Origin: Bacilli bacterium
GTDB taxonomy: Bacteria > Bacillota_I > Bacilli_A > RF39 > UBA660
Direction of reading: 5' to 3'
Length of the DNA stretch: 64,000 bases
NCBI GenBank assembly: GCA_017406955.1
Contig: JAFQXM010000003.1
Span: 1-64,000, forward strand
Shown here piece by piece: positions 50,761 through 59,863 of the stretch. The stretch's first letter is position 1; the number at the start of each line of letters is the position of its first letter. The notes below the pieces were generated by a model, which saw only the letters and a list, made by a program, of their open reading frames with translations, was not told where the DNA came from and ran no database searches. The position numbers and the translations under genes were made by a program.

Positions 50761-51591
50761 TTATAATAGTATTATTACTAATAATCCTATTATTAAACAA
50801 TATATAGAAAAATATATTAACTTTCCTTCTTTTACTATTTTAGCAAACCACTTAGTAAATATATATGTAAATATACCGGCTATAATAGCAGAAATAATAT
50901 ATAGTATCCAAGTAGTACTACTTATTGATATTTCTATTAAATCTTTTACTCCTAGTATTGTAGTTGCAATTGAAATTGGTATATATAAAAGAAATGAAAA
51001 ATTAAAAGCTTCTTCTCTTTTTAATCCTTGAAACATACCACCTACTATAGTAGCACCACTTCTACTAATACCTGGTATTACACTAACCATTTGATATAAT
51101 CCTATAATTATAGAATCTTTAAAACTTATTTGGTCTTTAGACTTTTTACCTTTAAAATTTCTAATTAAAAATAAGAAAATTGAAGTAATTATTAATGTAA
51201 TTCCAATAAATTTTATATTTTTTTCTAATGTTTCTAATAAATCTATTTTAGTTGCAATTATCCCAAATATTCCAGCAGGTATAGTTGCCACTACTAATTT
51301 CCAAGAATATAAATATCCTTTTTTAGTATCTTTTCTTGTTTCTTTAGTAAAAATATAAGAAAAGAAATCTTTGATTAATTTAACTATATCATTCCAATAT
51401 ATTATTACAATAGCAATTAAACTACCAAAGTTTGTAATAACTGCTAAAGTTTCAAAATCAACATTTATACTCTGATTAAGATTTTTTAATATTGTTTGTA
51501 GTATTAAAATATGACCACTACTAGATACTGGGATAGGTTCAGTTATACCTTGTAATAATCCTAAAAATATATATGTAATTAAATTTATCAT
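50761..51591 (-). CDS. uppP: Undecaprenyl-diphosphatase UppP (BacA)
   Basis: UppP dephosphorylates undecaprenyl diphosphate after lipid II use, regenerating the wall lipid carrier and giving bacitracin tolerance. The 276-residue polytopic protein has GITEPIPVSSSGH (about 15-27; the family E-x-x-P-x-S-S-x-G-H motif) and SVIPGISRSGATI (about 163-175) with the active-site Arg and Ser. It starts one base after the DUF368 gene ends. The DUF368 family includes the undecaprenyl-phosphate translocase PopT, which acts directly after UppP in carrier recycling. Confidence 0.95.
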   Translation of the reverse strand: MINLITYIFLGLLQGITEPIPVSSSGHILILQTILKNLNQSINVDFETLAVITNFGSLIAIVIIYWNDIVKLIKDFFSYIFTKETRKDTKKGYLYSWKLVVATIPAGIFGIIATKIDLLETLEKNIKFIGITLIITSIFLFLIRNFKGKKSKDQISFKDSIIIGLYQMVSVIPGISRSGATIVGGMFQGLKREEAFNFSFLLYIPISIATTILGVKDLIEISISSTTWILYIISAIIAGIFTYIFTKWFAKIVKEGKLIYFSIYCLIIGLLVIILL

Positions 51592-52431
51592 TTATTCATC
51601 TCCTAGCTTATATCCAATAAATGTTGAAATTATAAATAAAATTATTCCTATTAATACTTGTATGATAGAAATATTTACTCCAAATAAACTATATCCTAGT
51701 GTAAAAATACTAGCTATTATAAATCCTAATATTGCATAATATGTTGATACTTCATAGTGATTAAATAAATATTCTAATACTTTAGCTACTAATACTATAC
51801 CCATAACTACACCTAAACCAAATGGTATTAAAATAGCTAAATTATTCCCTAGTAAACTAAAATCAGTTAATTTACTAACAGTATTAACAATTGGTTTATA
51901 AAATCCAAGTAACATAAGTACAAAAGATCCACTTACTCCTGGAATAACCATAGTAGCAGCAGCTATCATTCCTACTAGAAACAGTATTATATACATTCCC
52001 ATATTCATATTAGAAAGTGATACTACATTATTTCCCTCTTTCATAAAAGCCATTCCTATTATTAGAGAAAATGTTAATAGAAATAATATTATATTTATTG
52101 GTTTAATTTTACTATTTTTAACTTTCTTGGTAAGTAATGGTATTCCACCTATTATTAATCCCATAAAGAATAATGTTGTTGGAAAAGGATATTTATCTAA
52201 GCAAAAACTTATTAATTTACTCATTACTAATATAGAAATAATAGCTCCTATACCAAATGGTATTAAAAAATTTAAACTTTTCCTTAAATCTTTGAAAAAA
52301 TGACTAATTATGTCAATCATTTCTTCATATACACCCATAGTAATAGCAATTGTTCCCCCACTTACTCCTGGAATAATATTAGCTATTCCAAAGAAAAAAC
52401 CTTTTATTACTAAAATTAATTTATCTTTCAT
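51592..52431 (-). CDS. popT: DUF368 membrane protein, PopT-type undecaprenyl-phosphate translocase
   Basis: DUF368 proteins (PopT) return undecaprenyl phosphate from the outer to the inner leaflet. The 279-residue polytopic protein has two pseudo-repeated re-entrant motifs: FGIANIIPGVSGGTIAITMGVYEEM (split here) near the N-terminus and ATMVIPGVSGSFVLMLLGFYKP about halfway, i.e. the IPGVSGG and IPGVSGS pair. The ATG at 52431 follows AGGAGA. It lies between CBS-pyrophosphatase (10 bases upstream) and uppP (next base downstream). That pairing fits carrier recycling. Confidence 0.88.
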   Translation of the reverse strand: MKDKLILVIKGFFFGIANIIPGVSGGTIAITMGVYEEMIDIISHFFKDLRKSLNFLIPFGIGAIISILVMSKLISFCLDKYPFPTTLFFMGLIIGGIPLLTKKVKNSKIKPINIILFLLTFSLIIGMAFMKEGNNVVSLSNMNMGMYIILFLVGMIAAATMVIPGVSGSFVLMLLGFYKPIVNTVSKLTDFSLLGNNLAILIPFGLGVVMGIVLVAKVLEYLFNHYEVSTYYAILGFIIASIFTLGYSLFGVNISIIQVLIGIILFIISTFIGYKLGDE

Positions 52432-52441
52432 AATATATCTC

Positions 52442-54061
52442 CTAACTTTCAAAGATGTCCATAATTAATGGTACAACATGTTTTTTTCTAGATATACATC
52501 CTGATATAAAATATCCTTCTTTTACATGTTCTTTTTCATATGCAATATCTATAATATCTTGTCCTTTACTATTAAATATTACATAACTTCCTTTTTTTAT
52601 TATATCAGTAACATATAAAGCTATTAAATTATAATTATTAGCTTCACTTTCGTTATCTAATATTTTTACATATTCACATAAATCTTTTTTGATATCATTA
52701 AAATTCATTGTAAAAAATTGTCCTATTGCGAATGTTTTATCATTTACTTTATACAATTTAAAATCATTATATAAGACATCTTCTTTACTCATACCTTCTA
52801 AGGAAGTACCTGCCTTTAACATATCTAATCCATACTTTTCATAGTCTACTCCTGCTATTTTAGATAAATTTCTAACTGCTTCTATATCTAATTTAGTAGC
52901 AGTTGGACTCTTTAATACTAGTGTATCTGATAAAATACCAGAAAGTAATGCTCCTGCAATATATTTAGGCATTGCTACTTTTCTTTCTTTAAATAATTCA
53001 TATACTATTGTACATGTAGATCCAACTGACATATTTCTAAAATTAATTGGACTATTAGTTGTTAAATTACCTAAATTATGATGATCTATTATTTCTAAGA
53101 TATTAGCTTCTTCTAATCCTTCAATACTTTGAATTCTTTCATTATGATCTACTAATATAACATTTTTTGGTTCTTTATCACTCAAATCTGTTAATCTAAG
53201 TAATCCTAAACACTTATTCTTTTTATTAACTACCGGGTAATTAGTATGTTTTAATTTATTATTTATTTCTAATATATTATCTACAAATTCTGTATCTTCA
53301 AACCTAGTAGGATTATAACTTCTAATCATAGTTTTAATATAATTAGTATATGCTACTAGCTTTGCAATATGATATGAATCATATTTTGTCTTTATAATAT
53401 TAACTTTATTCTTTTTAGCTAATTCTATATGTCTTTGTTTAATATTAGCACTATTAGATAATATTATTAATTTAACTGATGATTTAATAGCATATTCTAT
53501 TATATTATCTCTATCACCAACTATTAATATATTGTTGCTCTCTAATTTTACACTTTCCATAAAAGTTGCACTTTTATATGTAGCCGCTAATATTTTACCT
53601 ACTATTTCTTTATCAAATTTTAGTATTTTTTCACCTTTTAATACTTTCATTAAATTATCATAGGAAGTATATAAATCTTCAGAATCACCATTAATAATCA
53701 TATGTGATAAATCCTTAATTGTAATTAATCCAACAAAGTTTTTATCATCGTCCACTATAGGTATACCTGTTAATCCTTCTTTTAACATTTTCTGATATCC
53801 ATCATAAATAGATCCTGTTTCTTTAATATAAAAATTTTTATGGTAATTTACATCTTTTAATTGTAATTTAACATCATTTAAATATCTTGGTTCTTTTAAT
53901 CCAAAATAGTTTATTGCATATTTAGTTTCTTTGTTAATAGAACCAATAACTCTAGGTTCTGTATTATCACCTAATTTGTTTTTTAAATATGATAATCCAA
54001 TAGCTGACATTACTGCGTCTGTATCTGGTTTTCTGTGACCAAAAATATAAGTTTTTTTCAT
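52442..54061 (-). CDS. ppaC: Family II (DHH) inorganic pyrophosphatase with CBS-DRTGG insert
   Basis: The 539-residue enzyme hydrolyses diphosphate using manganese or cobalt. The N-terminal DHH part has FGHRKPDTDAV, an inserted regulatory region (about 70-305) has two CBS halves (KEGLTGIPIVDDDKNFVGLI and KHTNYPVVNKKNKCLGLL) around a DRTGG-like section, then VDHNER, EIIDHHNLG with the second His-Asp motif, and the DHHA2 C-terminal domain. CBS inserts bind adenine nucleotides and tune activity in related enzymes. It stands before popT and uppP, which would draw away the diphosphate-related pools. Confidence 0.93.
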   Translation of the reverse strand: MKKTYIFGHRKPDTDAVMSAIGLSYLKNKLGDNTEPRVIGSINKETKYAINYFGLKEPRYLNDVKLQLKDVNYHKNFYIKETGSIYDGYQKMLKEGLTGIPIVDDDKNFVGLITIKDLSHMIINGDSEDLYTSYDNLMKVLKGEKILKFDKEIVGKILAATYKSATFMESVKLESNNILIVGDRDNIIEYAIKSSVKLIILSNSANIKQRHIELAKKNKVNIIKTKYDSYHIAKLVAYTNYIKTMIRSYNPTRFEDTEFVDNILEINNKLKHTNYPVVNKKNKCLGLLRLTDLSDKEPKNVILVDHNERIQSIEGLEEANILEIIDHHNLGNLTTNSPINFRNMSVGSTCTIVYELFKERKVAMPKYIAGALLSGILSDTLVLKSPTATKLDIEAVRNLSKIAGVDYEKYGLDMLKAGTSLEGMSKEDVLYNDFKLYKVNDKTFAIGQFFTMNFNDIKKDLCEYVKILDNESEANNYNLIALYVTDIIKKGSYVIFNSKGQDIIDIAYEKEHVKEGYFISGCISRKKHVVPLIMDIFES

Positions 54062-54123
54062 AATATCACTCTTCCTTTATAATTTTAAAAATATATAGAA
54101 AAAAAAGATAACTACAATTAAAA

Positions 54124-54627
54124 TTATCTCATTCTTATAATATTAACTAGTAAGATAAGCATAAAAGATGTTGCGGCACGCATTTCTTTCTTTAAACTAT
54201 AATATTTCTCATATATAGCAGAAAAATCATCTACTATATCAACTATCCAGCTTTCAATATATTTTGGTGGTGTAAAAGTAATAGGAAACATATGTGTCTT
54301 AATTATATCTTTCTGCCTATCAGTTAAGTCAAAATATTTACTAGCATTATTAACTGCATGGTTTGGATGACGTCTAAGTTTCATTAAAGAATTCTCTTCT
54401 TCAACTTCATCTACAAAAAAATCATGAAGTAATGCAGCCTCTGTTGTTTCTTTATAATTTAAATGTAATATTTTAGAAATTTTATAAGAAAAATATGCAA
54501 CTCTTAAAGAATGATCAAATCTTGATATTCCATGATGAGCAACACTTTTTAATTTTCTAAATTCTTTATTATCTATAATAGGCTTTATAATACCTTCAAA
54601 TTCTTTATCTATATCATTATTATTCAT
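54124..54627 (-). CDS. HD-domain protein (phosphohydrolase-like)
   Basis: The 167 residues contain an HD fold: VAHHGISRFDHSLRVAYFSY supplies the first His, then AALLHDFFVDEVEEENS the HD pair (His-Asp), and a later HPNHAVNN with further metal ligands; IKTHMFPITFTPPKY follows. Such proteins hydrolyse phosphate esters of nucleotides; the exact substrate is unknown. The C-terminal part has a hydrophobic stretch (RAATSFMLILLVNIIRMR). A 150-base leader upstream holds two inverted copies of ATAAACTATAT. It may be a lone gene. Confidence 0.82.
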   Translation of the reverse strand: MNNNDIDKEFEGIIKPIIDNKEFRKLKSVAHHGISRFDHSLRVAYFSYKISKILHLNYKETTEAALLHDFFVDEVEEENSLMKLRRHPNHAVNNASKYFDLTDRQKDIIKTHMFPITFTPPKYIESWIVDIVDDFSAIYEKYYSLKKEMRAATSFMLILLVNIIRMR

Positions 54628-54699
54628 ACTAACATCCCTTACTATAATACTATGTGTATTGTACTATCTAATGATATCATATAAAATATAGTATCAGCA

Positions 54700-54765
54700 A
54701 TAAACTATATAATATAACATTACTTAGTAGACAAAATTTTACACGCAAAAACAGATATAGTTTAT
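54700..54765. repeat. Inverted 11-base repeats upstream of the HD gene
   Basis: ATAAACTATAT (54700-54710) and ATATAGTTTAT (54755-54765) are perfectly complementary and lie 44 bases apart in the gap between dnaB and the HD gene. They can form a long hairpin or hold a dimeric regulator. A palindrome ATGATATCAT (54671-54680) lies nearby. Confidence 0.45.
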
Positions 54766-54779
54766 CATATAAAAATTTA

Positions 54780-56078
54780 TTAAACAAGTTCTCCTAAAAC
54801 TTTCTCCATCTCTTTACTCTCTTCTTCTGTTAAGTTGTTATTTTTAAGTTCTTTATCAAACCACGCAGGTGTATCGTTCTTGATAGTATTAGCAGTCTTT
54901 CTATTAGATTTATTAAGTAATTTTTTATTCTTTTTGTGCTCTTTTTCTGTTATTCTCATTGCTTCTTCTACTGTTTCAATATTTAATCTCTTCCATTGAC
55001 CCGCAACAGTTTCAACATAACTTTTATTTAATTTTTCATCATTTATTTTTAATACATAAGCTATTAATACATTTACTACTCCAGGATTTAATTTTTGATC
55101 AATAAGTAAATTTTCTATTAATCTTTTATCTCTAGTAGTAGGTTCAGCTCCTTTATATTTGGCCTTTAAAAATTCATATGGAGTCAAGTTTTCAAAAGTA
55201 TATACCATTTTGGCCCATTTAGAACTATCTCCTTTAGGTTTTTTTAAATAATCTGGTTGTTTATTATATATTAATGTAGGTAGATTCCCAGAAGATGAAA
55301 ATTGATAATAATTACGACATGATTTTCTTAAATTAACTTTATCAATATGTCCCTTTTCATTAATAGAGTCTCTTACTAATCCTTGCATTGCAAAAGTATC
55401 TAAACTATATACAAAACTTAAATTATTTATTAATTCTTTAACATCTTTAGTAAAACATTTATCACTAATCATAGATTTTGGTATACTAGATATTAACATA
55501 TTAAAATCTATTCCTTTAGTTATATTAATACTATTTGAATTTCTATTTTGAACATCATCATTTGTTTCTAATACATTTCCCTTAACTGATGAAAATACTT
55601 CATCAAAATTTGATGTAATATCATTATAATCTTTTAGATTAATACGTGGTACTTTATAATAGTTCACTATTTTATCATACTCTTTTTTTCCTATATTATT
55701 ATATAAAACAATATTTAATATAGGGTGATTGAAGAATTCATGGGCTGTAATTGGTGAATAAAGTAAATATACATAATGATTTATATTACCACTTTTAACA
55801 TAACTTTTTATAAGACCTATAGCTTCTAGCTTCTCTCTAGCTATAACTATATCTTCTAATCTTAATTGCATAGTAGACATTAAATGATGATGTGTTAAAT
55901 CATTACTCATAATTTCTAATTTATCTAAATCATCGATTAATGTAAAATATAGTGATACAGCAGTATATCCTATAATTGGTTGATATAACATACTTATTAG
56001 TTTTTTATCATTATCATTTAATACTGTCTTATTAATAACAGTATAAGTATCTGCTGGTAATATAGTAATATTTTTCAT
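54780..56078 (-). CDS. dnaB: Replication initiation and membrane-attachment protein DnaB (Firmicute type)
   Basis: This is the Firmicute helicase-loading protein DnaB, not the replicative helicase. The N-terminal domain has ITILPADTYTVINKTVLND, QPIIGYTAVSLYFTLI and a DnaB-N winged part, and the C-terminal DnaD-like domain has YEFLKAKYKGAEPTTRDKRLIENLLIDQKL and INDEKLNKSYVETVAGQWKRLNI. At 432 residues the length is right. In Bacillus it works with DnaD and DnaI to load DnaC at oriC. dnaI, usually next to it, is not present in this window. Confidence 0.9.
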   Translation of the reverse strand: MKNITILPADTYTVINKTVLNDNDKKLISMLYQPIIGYTAVSLYFTLIDDLDKLEIMSNDLTHHHLMSTMQLRLEDIVIAREKLEAIGLIKSYVKSGNINHYVYLLYSPITAHEFFNHPILNIVLYNNIGKKEYDKIVNYYKVPRINLKDYNDITSNFDEVFSSVKGNVLETNDDVQNRNSNSINITKGIDFNMLISSIPKSMISDKCFTKDVKELINNLSFVYSLDTFAMQGLVRDSINEKGHIDKVNLRKSCRNYYQFSSSGNLPTLIYNKQPDYLKKPKGDSSKWAKMVYTFENLTPYEFLKAKYKGAEPTTRDKRLIENLLIDQKLNPGVVNVLIAYVLKINDEKLNKSYVETVAGQWKRLNIETVEEAMRITEKEHKKNKKLLNKSNRKTANTIKNDTPAWFDKELKNNNLTEEESKEMEKVLGELV

Positions 56079-56127
56079 AATTTCACCTTCTTATATCCCT
56101 AATAGTTATATAATACACTATTTCAGA

Positions 56128-56158
56128 AAAAAATAAAAGAAATAGATTTCTATTTCTT
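56128..56158 (-). terminator. divIVA terminator
   Basis: Minus strand AAGAAATAG, a four-base loop, CTATTTCTT and a U-rich tail. Confidence 0.8.
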
Positions 56159-56164
56159 AATATC

Positions 56165-56602
56165 TTATTTTGGATCTAACTCTAAAACTTCTATTTCTTC
56201 TACAACAGCCATTTGCTGTTCCATAATAACTTTTAATTTTCTTTTAAATATTTTCATGTTTCTTTCTAAAGTATCTGCTTGATTTTCTATTTTTTCTGCT
56301 CTTAATAAAGCCTCATTTACAATACGGCTAGCATTATTCTTAGCATCTTTTACTATTAATTCATGCTCTTCTCTAGCCATTCTTTTGATATTATCCCCAG
56401 TTTCTTCAGCTTTAATAATGGCAGTTTTTAAAGTATCCTCAAGTGATTTATAATGAGTAAGTTCTTTTCTTAATTTTTCTATTTCACTACTTTGTAATTT
56501 ACATCTTTTTATGATTCCTTCTGTTTGCTTAATTACATCACTTATAAACTTATTTACTTCACTGCGATTATATCCATCTTTTTCGTAACTAAATTTTTCC
56601 AT
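56165..56602 (-). CDS. divIVA: DivIVA-family cell division protein
   Basis: DivIVA binds curved membrane at septa and poles and recruits division and wall enzymes. The 145 residues start FSYEKDGYNRSEVNKFISDVI, with the Gly-Tyr that matches the DivIVA lipid-binding loop, followed by a long coiled coil (about 35-140; heptads through IEKLRKELTHYKSLEDTLKT to MEQQMAVVEEIEVLE). It is the usual short Gram-positive form. It follows sepF by 25 bases; the sepF-divIVA pairing is conserved in Firmicutes. Confidence 0.92.
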   Translation of the reverse strand: MEKFSYEKDGYNRSEVNKFISDVIKQTEGIIKRCKLQSSEIEKLRKELTHYKSLEDTLKTAIIKAEETGDNIKRMAREEHELIVKDAKNNASRIVNEALLRAEKIENQADTLERNMKIFKRKLKVIMEQQMAVVEEIEVLELDPK

Positions 56603-56627
56603 ATAATCACCTCATGAAATTATTTAA

Positions 56628-57047
56628 TTAAAAGTCGAAATCATCATCCTTATCTTTTTTTGTTTTAGAAGATTTTGTTGATGCATTTTCATCACTAATT
56701 TTTCCTTCTACATCAACATTATTTGGAGTACATAAGAAAATTCCTCCACCTAACTTTTGTAGATTTCCACCTATTGCATATAATGTTCCACTCAAGAAAT
56801 CTACAATTCTTTTAGCCTGATCTGGCGTAACTCTTTTTAAATTTACAACAACTGCACTTCGTGCTTTTAAATAATCTGCAATTTGTTGACTTTCAGAATA
56901 TGCACGTGGTTCTAAAAGCATCATTCTAGAACCTGCTACCCCATTTTCTTCATGATATTTACTTCTAGATTTATCATAATATTCTTCTTCTGCTGTTGCT
57001 TCTTCGTCTTCACTTCCAAAAAAGTTTTTTAATTTATCTAATGCCAT
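56628..57047 (-). CDS. sepF: Cell division protein SepF
   Basis: SepF links FtsZ to the membrane and forms rings. The 139 residues have an N-terminal amphipathic start ([16 protein letters not shown]), an acidic linker and the SepF fold: [52 protein letters not shown] and [11 protein letters not shown]. The C-terminus is charged ([14 protein letters not shown]). GGAGG precedes the ATG and TGATAAAAT (57078-57086) is an extended -10. It is first in the sepF-divIVA unit. Confidence 0.95.
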   Translation of the reverse strand: MALDKLKNFFGSEDEEATAEEEYYDKSRSKYHEENGVAGSRMMLLEPRAYSESQQIADYLKARSAVVVNLKRVTPDQAKRIVDFLSGTLYAIGGNLQKLGGGIFLCTPNNVDVEGKISDENASTKSSKTKKDKDDDFDF

Positions 57048-57077
57048 ATTTATTCCTCCATTTATTTTGCTATATCT

Positions 57078-57086
57078 ATTTTATCA
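57078..57086 (-). promoter_or_regulatory. Extended -10 promoter of sepF-divIVA
   Basis: Minus strand TGATAAAAT, 30 bases before the sepF ATG. Confidence 0.5.
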
Positions 57087-57112
57087 CATTTCCTCTAAAA
57101 GAAAAAGTTTTT

Positions 57113-59134
57113 TTAATTATTTACAGTGTTATTAGTATTAATAAAGCGTTGATTAGACACATTATTTGCATTACTCATAAACTGTTGGTTTGCTATATTA
57201 CTATTGACTTGTGTTTGAGTTACTACATTTGCATTACTAACTTGCTGTTGATTAATAACATTATTATATGCTGCTTGTGTTGCTACATTCTTTATTGCAC
57301 CTGTATTTATACTGTTGCTTTGCTGATTATTAAGCATTGAATTTATTTCATTTGTTGCTTGATCGTTATTTTTATACCATACTTCTTCTAAGTTTACATT
57401 ATCAGAAAGTGGTCTTGGATTAGCTAGTGGTATATACATAGCAGTTGGTACTTTAAAAGCACTACCAAAGGCTATACAATTTCCAGGTTTCAAGTTTTTT
57501 AATTGTAATACTATTTCACTAGAAATACTTGGTACCATATTTTTAATATAATCTAAATCCTTAGGATGAAGTATTCTTAGAATTAAGAAATTAGAACATT
57601 GTGAGATAACTGTATCAGATAATTCACTAGGTCTTTGTGTAATAACTCCTAAGAAAATTCCATACTTACGACCTTCCTTAGTTATACGTTCAAATATATT
57701 ATATCCTAAAATTTCTATATCAGTATCGCGTTGAATATATCTATGAGCTTCTTCCACTATTATGTGATAAGCTTCACTTCCACGATTAGAATTACTTACT
57801 ACTTTAGTAAACAACATTCTAGATATTATTTTAGTAATTACTTTTGCGATTCTATCATCAACATAACTTATATTAAAATTAACAATTTGACATTTTCCAC
57901 CATTCATTTTATTAGTAGTTAATTCTTTTATATATTCTTCTTTAGTTATGTATTTAGGGTAGTTAAATAGTTCTTTATATTCTCCATTAACAAGTGCGTG
58001 TAATCTAACACTGATAACGTTTGCATAATCAAATACTTTTTCACTTTTCAAAATACCTTCACTAATTAGAGCAAAATCCATAGCATTTTCTAAATCACTT
58101 AGTGTATAAAATTTTGTCAAACTATTTGGATCTATTTCTTCAATTTCTTCACTTACATAAGTTCTAATAAATTCAACAACTAACTCCATCTCCTGCATTT
58201 TACCAGTTTTATCTATATATAAACATTGTTTTAATGTTCTAACATATCCTGGTTGAGCTATTTTGCTCTCAAGATTTAACTCATTAGTATTAAATTTTGT
58301 TAATACTGCAGTTACTTGATCTCTTATTTTTGTAGAATCATTACCACTTAATAATATATCTAATAAGGCTCTAGCTATTATATCATTTTTTCGTTTAATA
58401 ACTTCTGCACTATTACCTGTTAAAATAGGAACAAGTTTTAATGTTTTTTCTATTATAGGTAATTGTGTTGGTGTTGTTACATTTAACAATAAAGCTAAAT
58501 CATCTACATCTAATAACCATACGGGTATACGAATAGTTTCATTTTGACCATCATTTTGATTTGTTGTATATACTTTATAATTAATATTTGCATTAACATT
58601 ATTTAATTTACTAAATGCTTGAGTATATTCACCAAAAGCATCAAAGAACATTATATTAGAATTTAATGGTGGATTTTCTCCTTTAGAAAATAAGTTTTGA
58701 ATAATACTAGCTACAGTACAACTTTTACCACTACCACTATTACCCAATATAGAAAAATGATTACTAAAAAAATCATTAGTATTAACATTTATTTTGTAAT
58801 TTTCATATATGTTGCTGGTTCCAAATAAAGATGTTCCTTTTCGAGTAGTTTGTTCGCCTAAAATGAATTCTAACTCTTCTGTTTTTACTAATCTAACATT
58901 TGATTTAAATGAAGGCTTATAACTAGATCCAGGAACAAAACTATCTTCAGTTAATTCACCAACTATATTTGCTATTAATTTAGTTTGATTTATATTAACT
59001 ATTTCACCAACTATTTTTTTATTATCATTCTCAAAAACAGTATGTAAGCCAATTAAATTAGGTTGTTCATTTATATCTATGGCTAATTCTACTGTAATAC
59101 AATTATCATTAATCTCTAATATATGACCTAGCAT
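57113..59134 (-). CDS. HerA/DUF87-type ATPase with Asn/Gln-rich tail
   Basis: The 673-residue protein has a small N-terminal beta-domain (about 1-100), then a P-loop NTPase of the HerA/FtsK group: Walker A LGNSGSGKSCTVASII (about 131-146), FFDAFGEY (Walker B-like with the conserved Asp and Glu), VIVEEAHRYIQ and GVITQRPSEL. HerA-type enzymes translocate DNA and usually pair with the nuclease NurA; no NurA gene is seen here. The last 80 residues or so are almost only Asn, Gln, Ser, Thr and Val. It lies just upstream of sepF-divIVA, with its own extended -10 (59160-59168). Confidence 0.85.
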   Translation of the reverse strand: MLGHILEINDNCITVELAIDINEQPNLIGLHTVFENDNKKIVGEIVNINQTKLIANIVGELTEDSFVPGSSYKPSFKSNVRLVKTEELEFILGEQTTRKGTSLFGTSNIYENYKINVNTNDFFSNHFSILGNSGSGKSCTVASIIQNLFSKGENPPLNSNIMFFDAFGEYTQAFSKLNNVNANINYKVYTTNQNDGQNETIRIPVWLLDVDDLALLLNVTTPTQLPIIEKTLKLVPILTGNSAEVIKRKNDIIARALLDILLSGNDSTKIRDQVTAVLTKFNTNELNLESKIAQPGYVRTLKQCLYIDKTGKMQEMELVVEFIRTYVSEEIEEIDPNSLTKFYTLSDLENAMDFALISEGILKSEKVFDYANVISVRLHALVNGEYKELFNYPKYITKEEYIKELTTNKMNGGKCQIVNFNISYVDDRIAKVITKIISRMLFTKVVSNSNRGSEAYHIIVEEAHRYIQRDTDIEILGYNIFERITKEGRKYGIFLGVITQRPSELSDTVISQCSNFLILRILHPKDLDYIKNMVPSISSEIVLQLKNLKPGNCIAFGSAFKVPTAMYIPLANPRPLSDNVNLEEVWYKNNDQATNEINSMLNNQQSNSINTGAIKNVATQAAYNNVINQQQVSNANVVTQTQVNSNIANQQFMSNANNVSNQRFINTNNTVNN

Positions 59135-59159
59135 ACAAACACCCTCTATTCTATATAAG

Positions 59160-59168
59160 ATTATAACA
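59160..59168 (-). promoter_or_regulatory. Extended -10 promoter of the HerA-like gene
   Basis: Minus strand TGTTATAAT, 25 bases before the ATG at 59134. Confidence 0.5.
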
Positions 59169-59207
59169 AAAATTAAAGTAAAAATAAAGTAGTTTTTATC
59201 TGATTAT

Positions 59208-59239
59208 AAAAAAAATGAAATTTTTTATAATTTCATTTT
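59208..59239 (-). terminator. Terminator of the lipoprotein gene
   Basis: Minus strand AAAATGAAAT, an 8-base loop, ATTTCATTTT and U-run. Confidence 0.8.
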
Positions 59240-59816
59240 AAGATTGATATAATCCATGTAATTTTTCTATATCTTCATCAGATAAATCTTGTACTTTCCA
59301 TTTTCCGTTCTCTTTTTTTAAATTAAAAGTAATATCATATTTAGTTTTATCAGTAACACTTTGTAATTGTTTTATTTTATAATCAATGAAACTCGCTATT
59401 TTTTCTAGTGATTCTTCTGTTCCTTCAACTAATGAATCATCATCTTTATCTTCAAATTCATCTTTATGTTCGTTATAGTATTTTTTAGCTTTTTCTTGAG
59501 CTGTTGCATAATCTAATACTTCTATTTCAACATCAACTGTTGCATTATCTCCATTAATATCCTCATCTTTTATTTTGTAAGATAAATTTTGATATTGTTT
59601 CTCTAGAAGTGCTCGATAGTTTTTCTTTTGTTTATCACTCATATTTTCATCATCGGATATAACTTTATCAAGTTGAGCCATAACATCGCTATCCATAGAC
59701 TGATACTTTCCTAAAAATTCTTCCACTTTCTTAGTTGGAGTATCAGCCATATTACCACATCCAACCAAAAATAAAACTAATGATAATGATAATAAAATCT
59801 TACTTAATTTTTTCAT
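59238..59816 (-). CDS. Lipoprotein of unknown function
   Basis: The 192-residue protein has a clear lipoprotein signal: MKKLSKILLSLSLVLFLVGC, with the acylated Cys at residue 20. The mature part begins GNMADTPTKKVEEFLGKYQSMD, which resembles a DUF5105/DUF4878-type fold, then helices and a beta-stranded end (VEIEVLDYATAQEKAKKYY, KYDITFNLKKENGKWKVQDL). The protein should face the outer side of the membrane. The ATG at 59816 follows GGGAGG; a start 48 bases upstream is unlikely. It is downstream of the RluA-type gene. Confidence 0.8.
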   Translation of the reverse strand: MKKLSKILLSLSLVLFLVGCGNMADTPTKKVEEFLGKYQSMDSDVMAQLDKVISDDENMSDKQKKNYRALLEKQYQNLSYKIKDEDINGDNATVDVEIEVLDYATAQEKAKKYYNEHKDEFEDKDDDSLVEGTEESLEKIASFIDYKIKQLQSVTDKTKYDITFNLKKENGKWKVQDLSDEDIEKLHGLYQS

Positions 59817-59863
59817 ATTATTCCTCCCATTACTATAATGAGTAAAAATAATATTTTTATACA

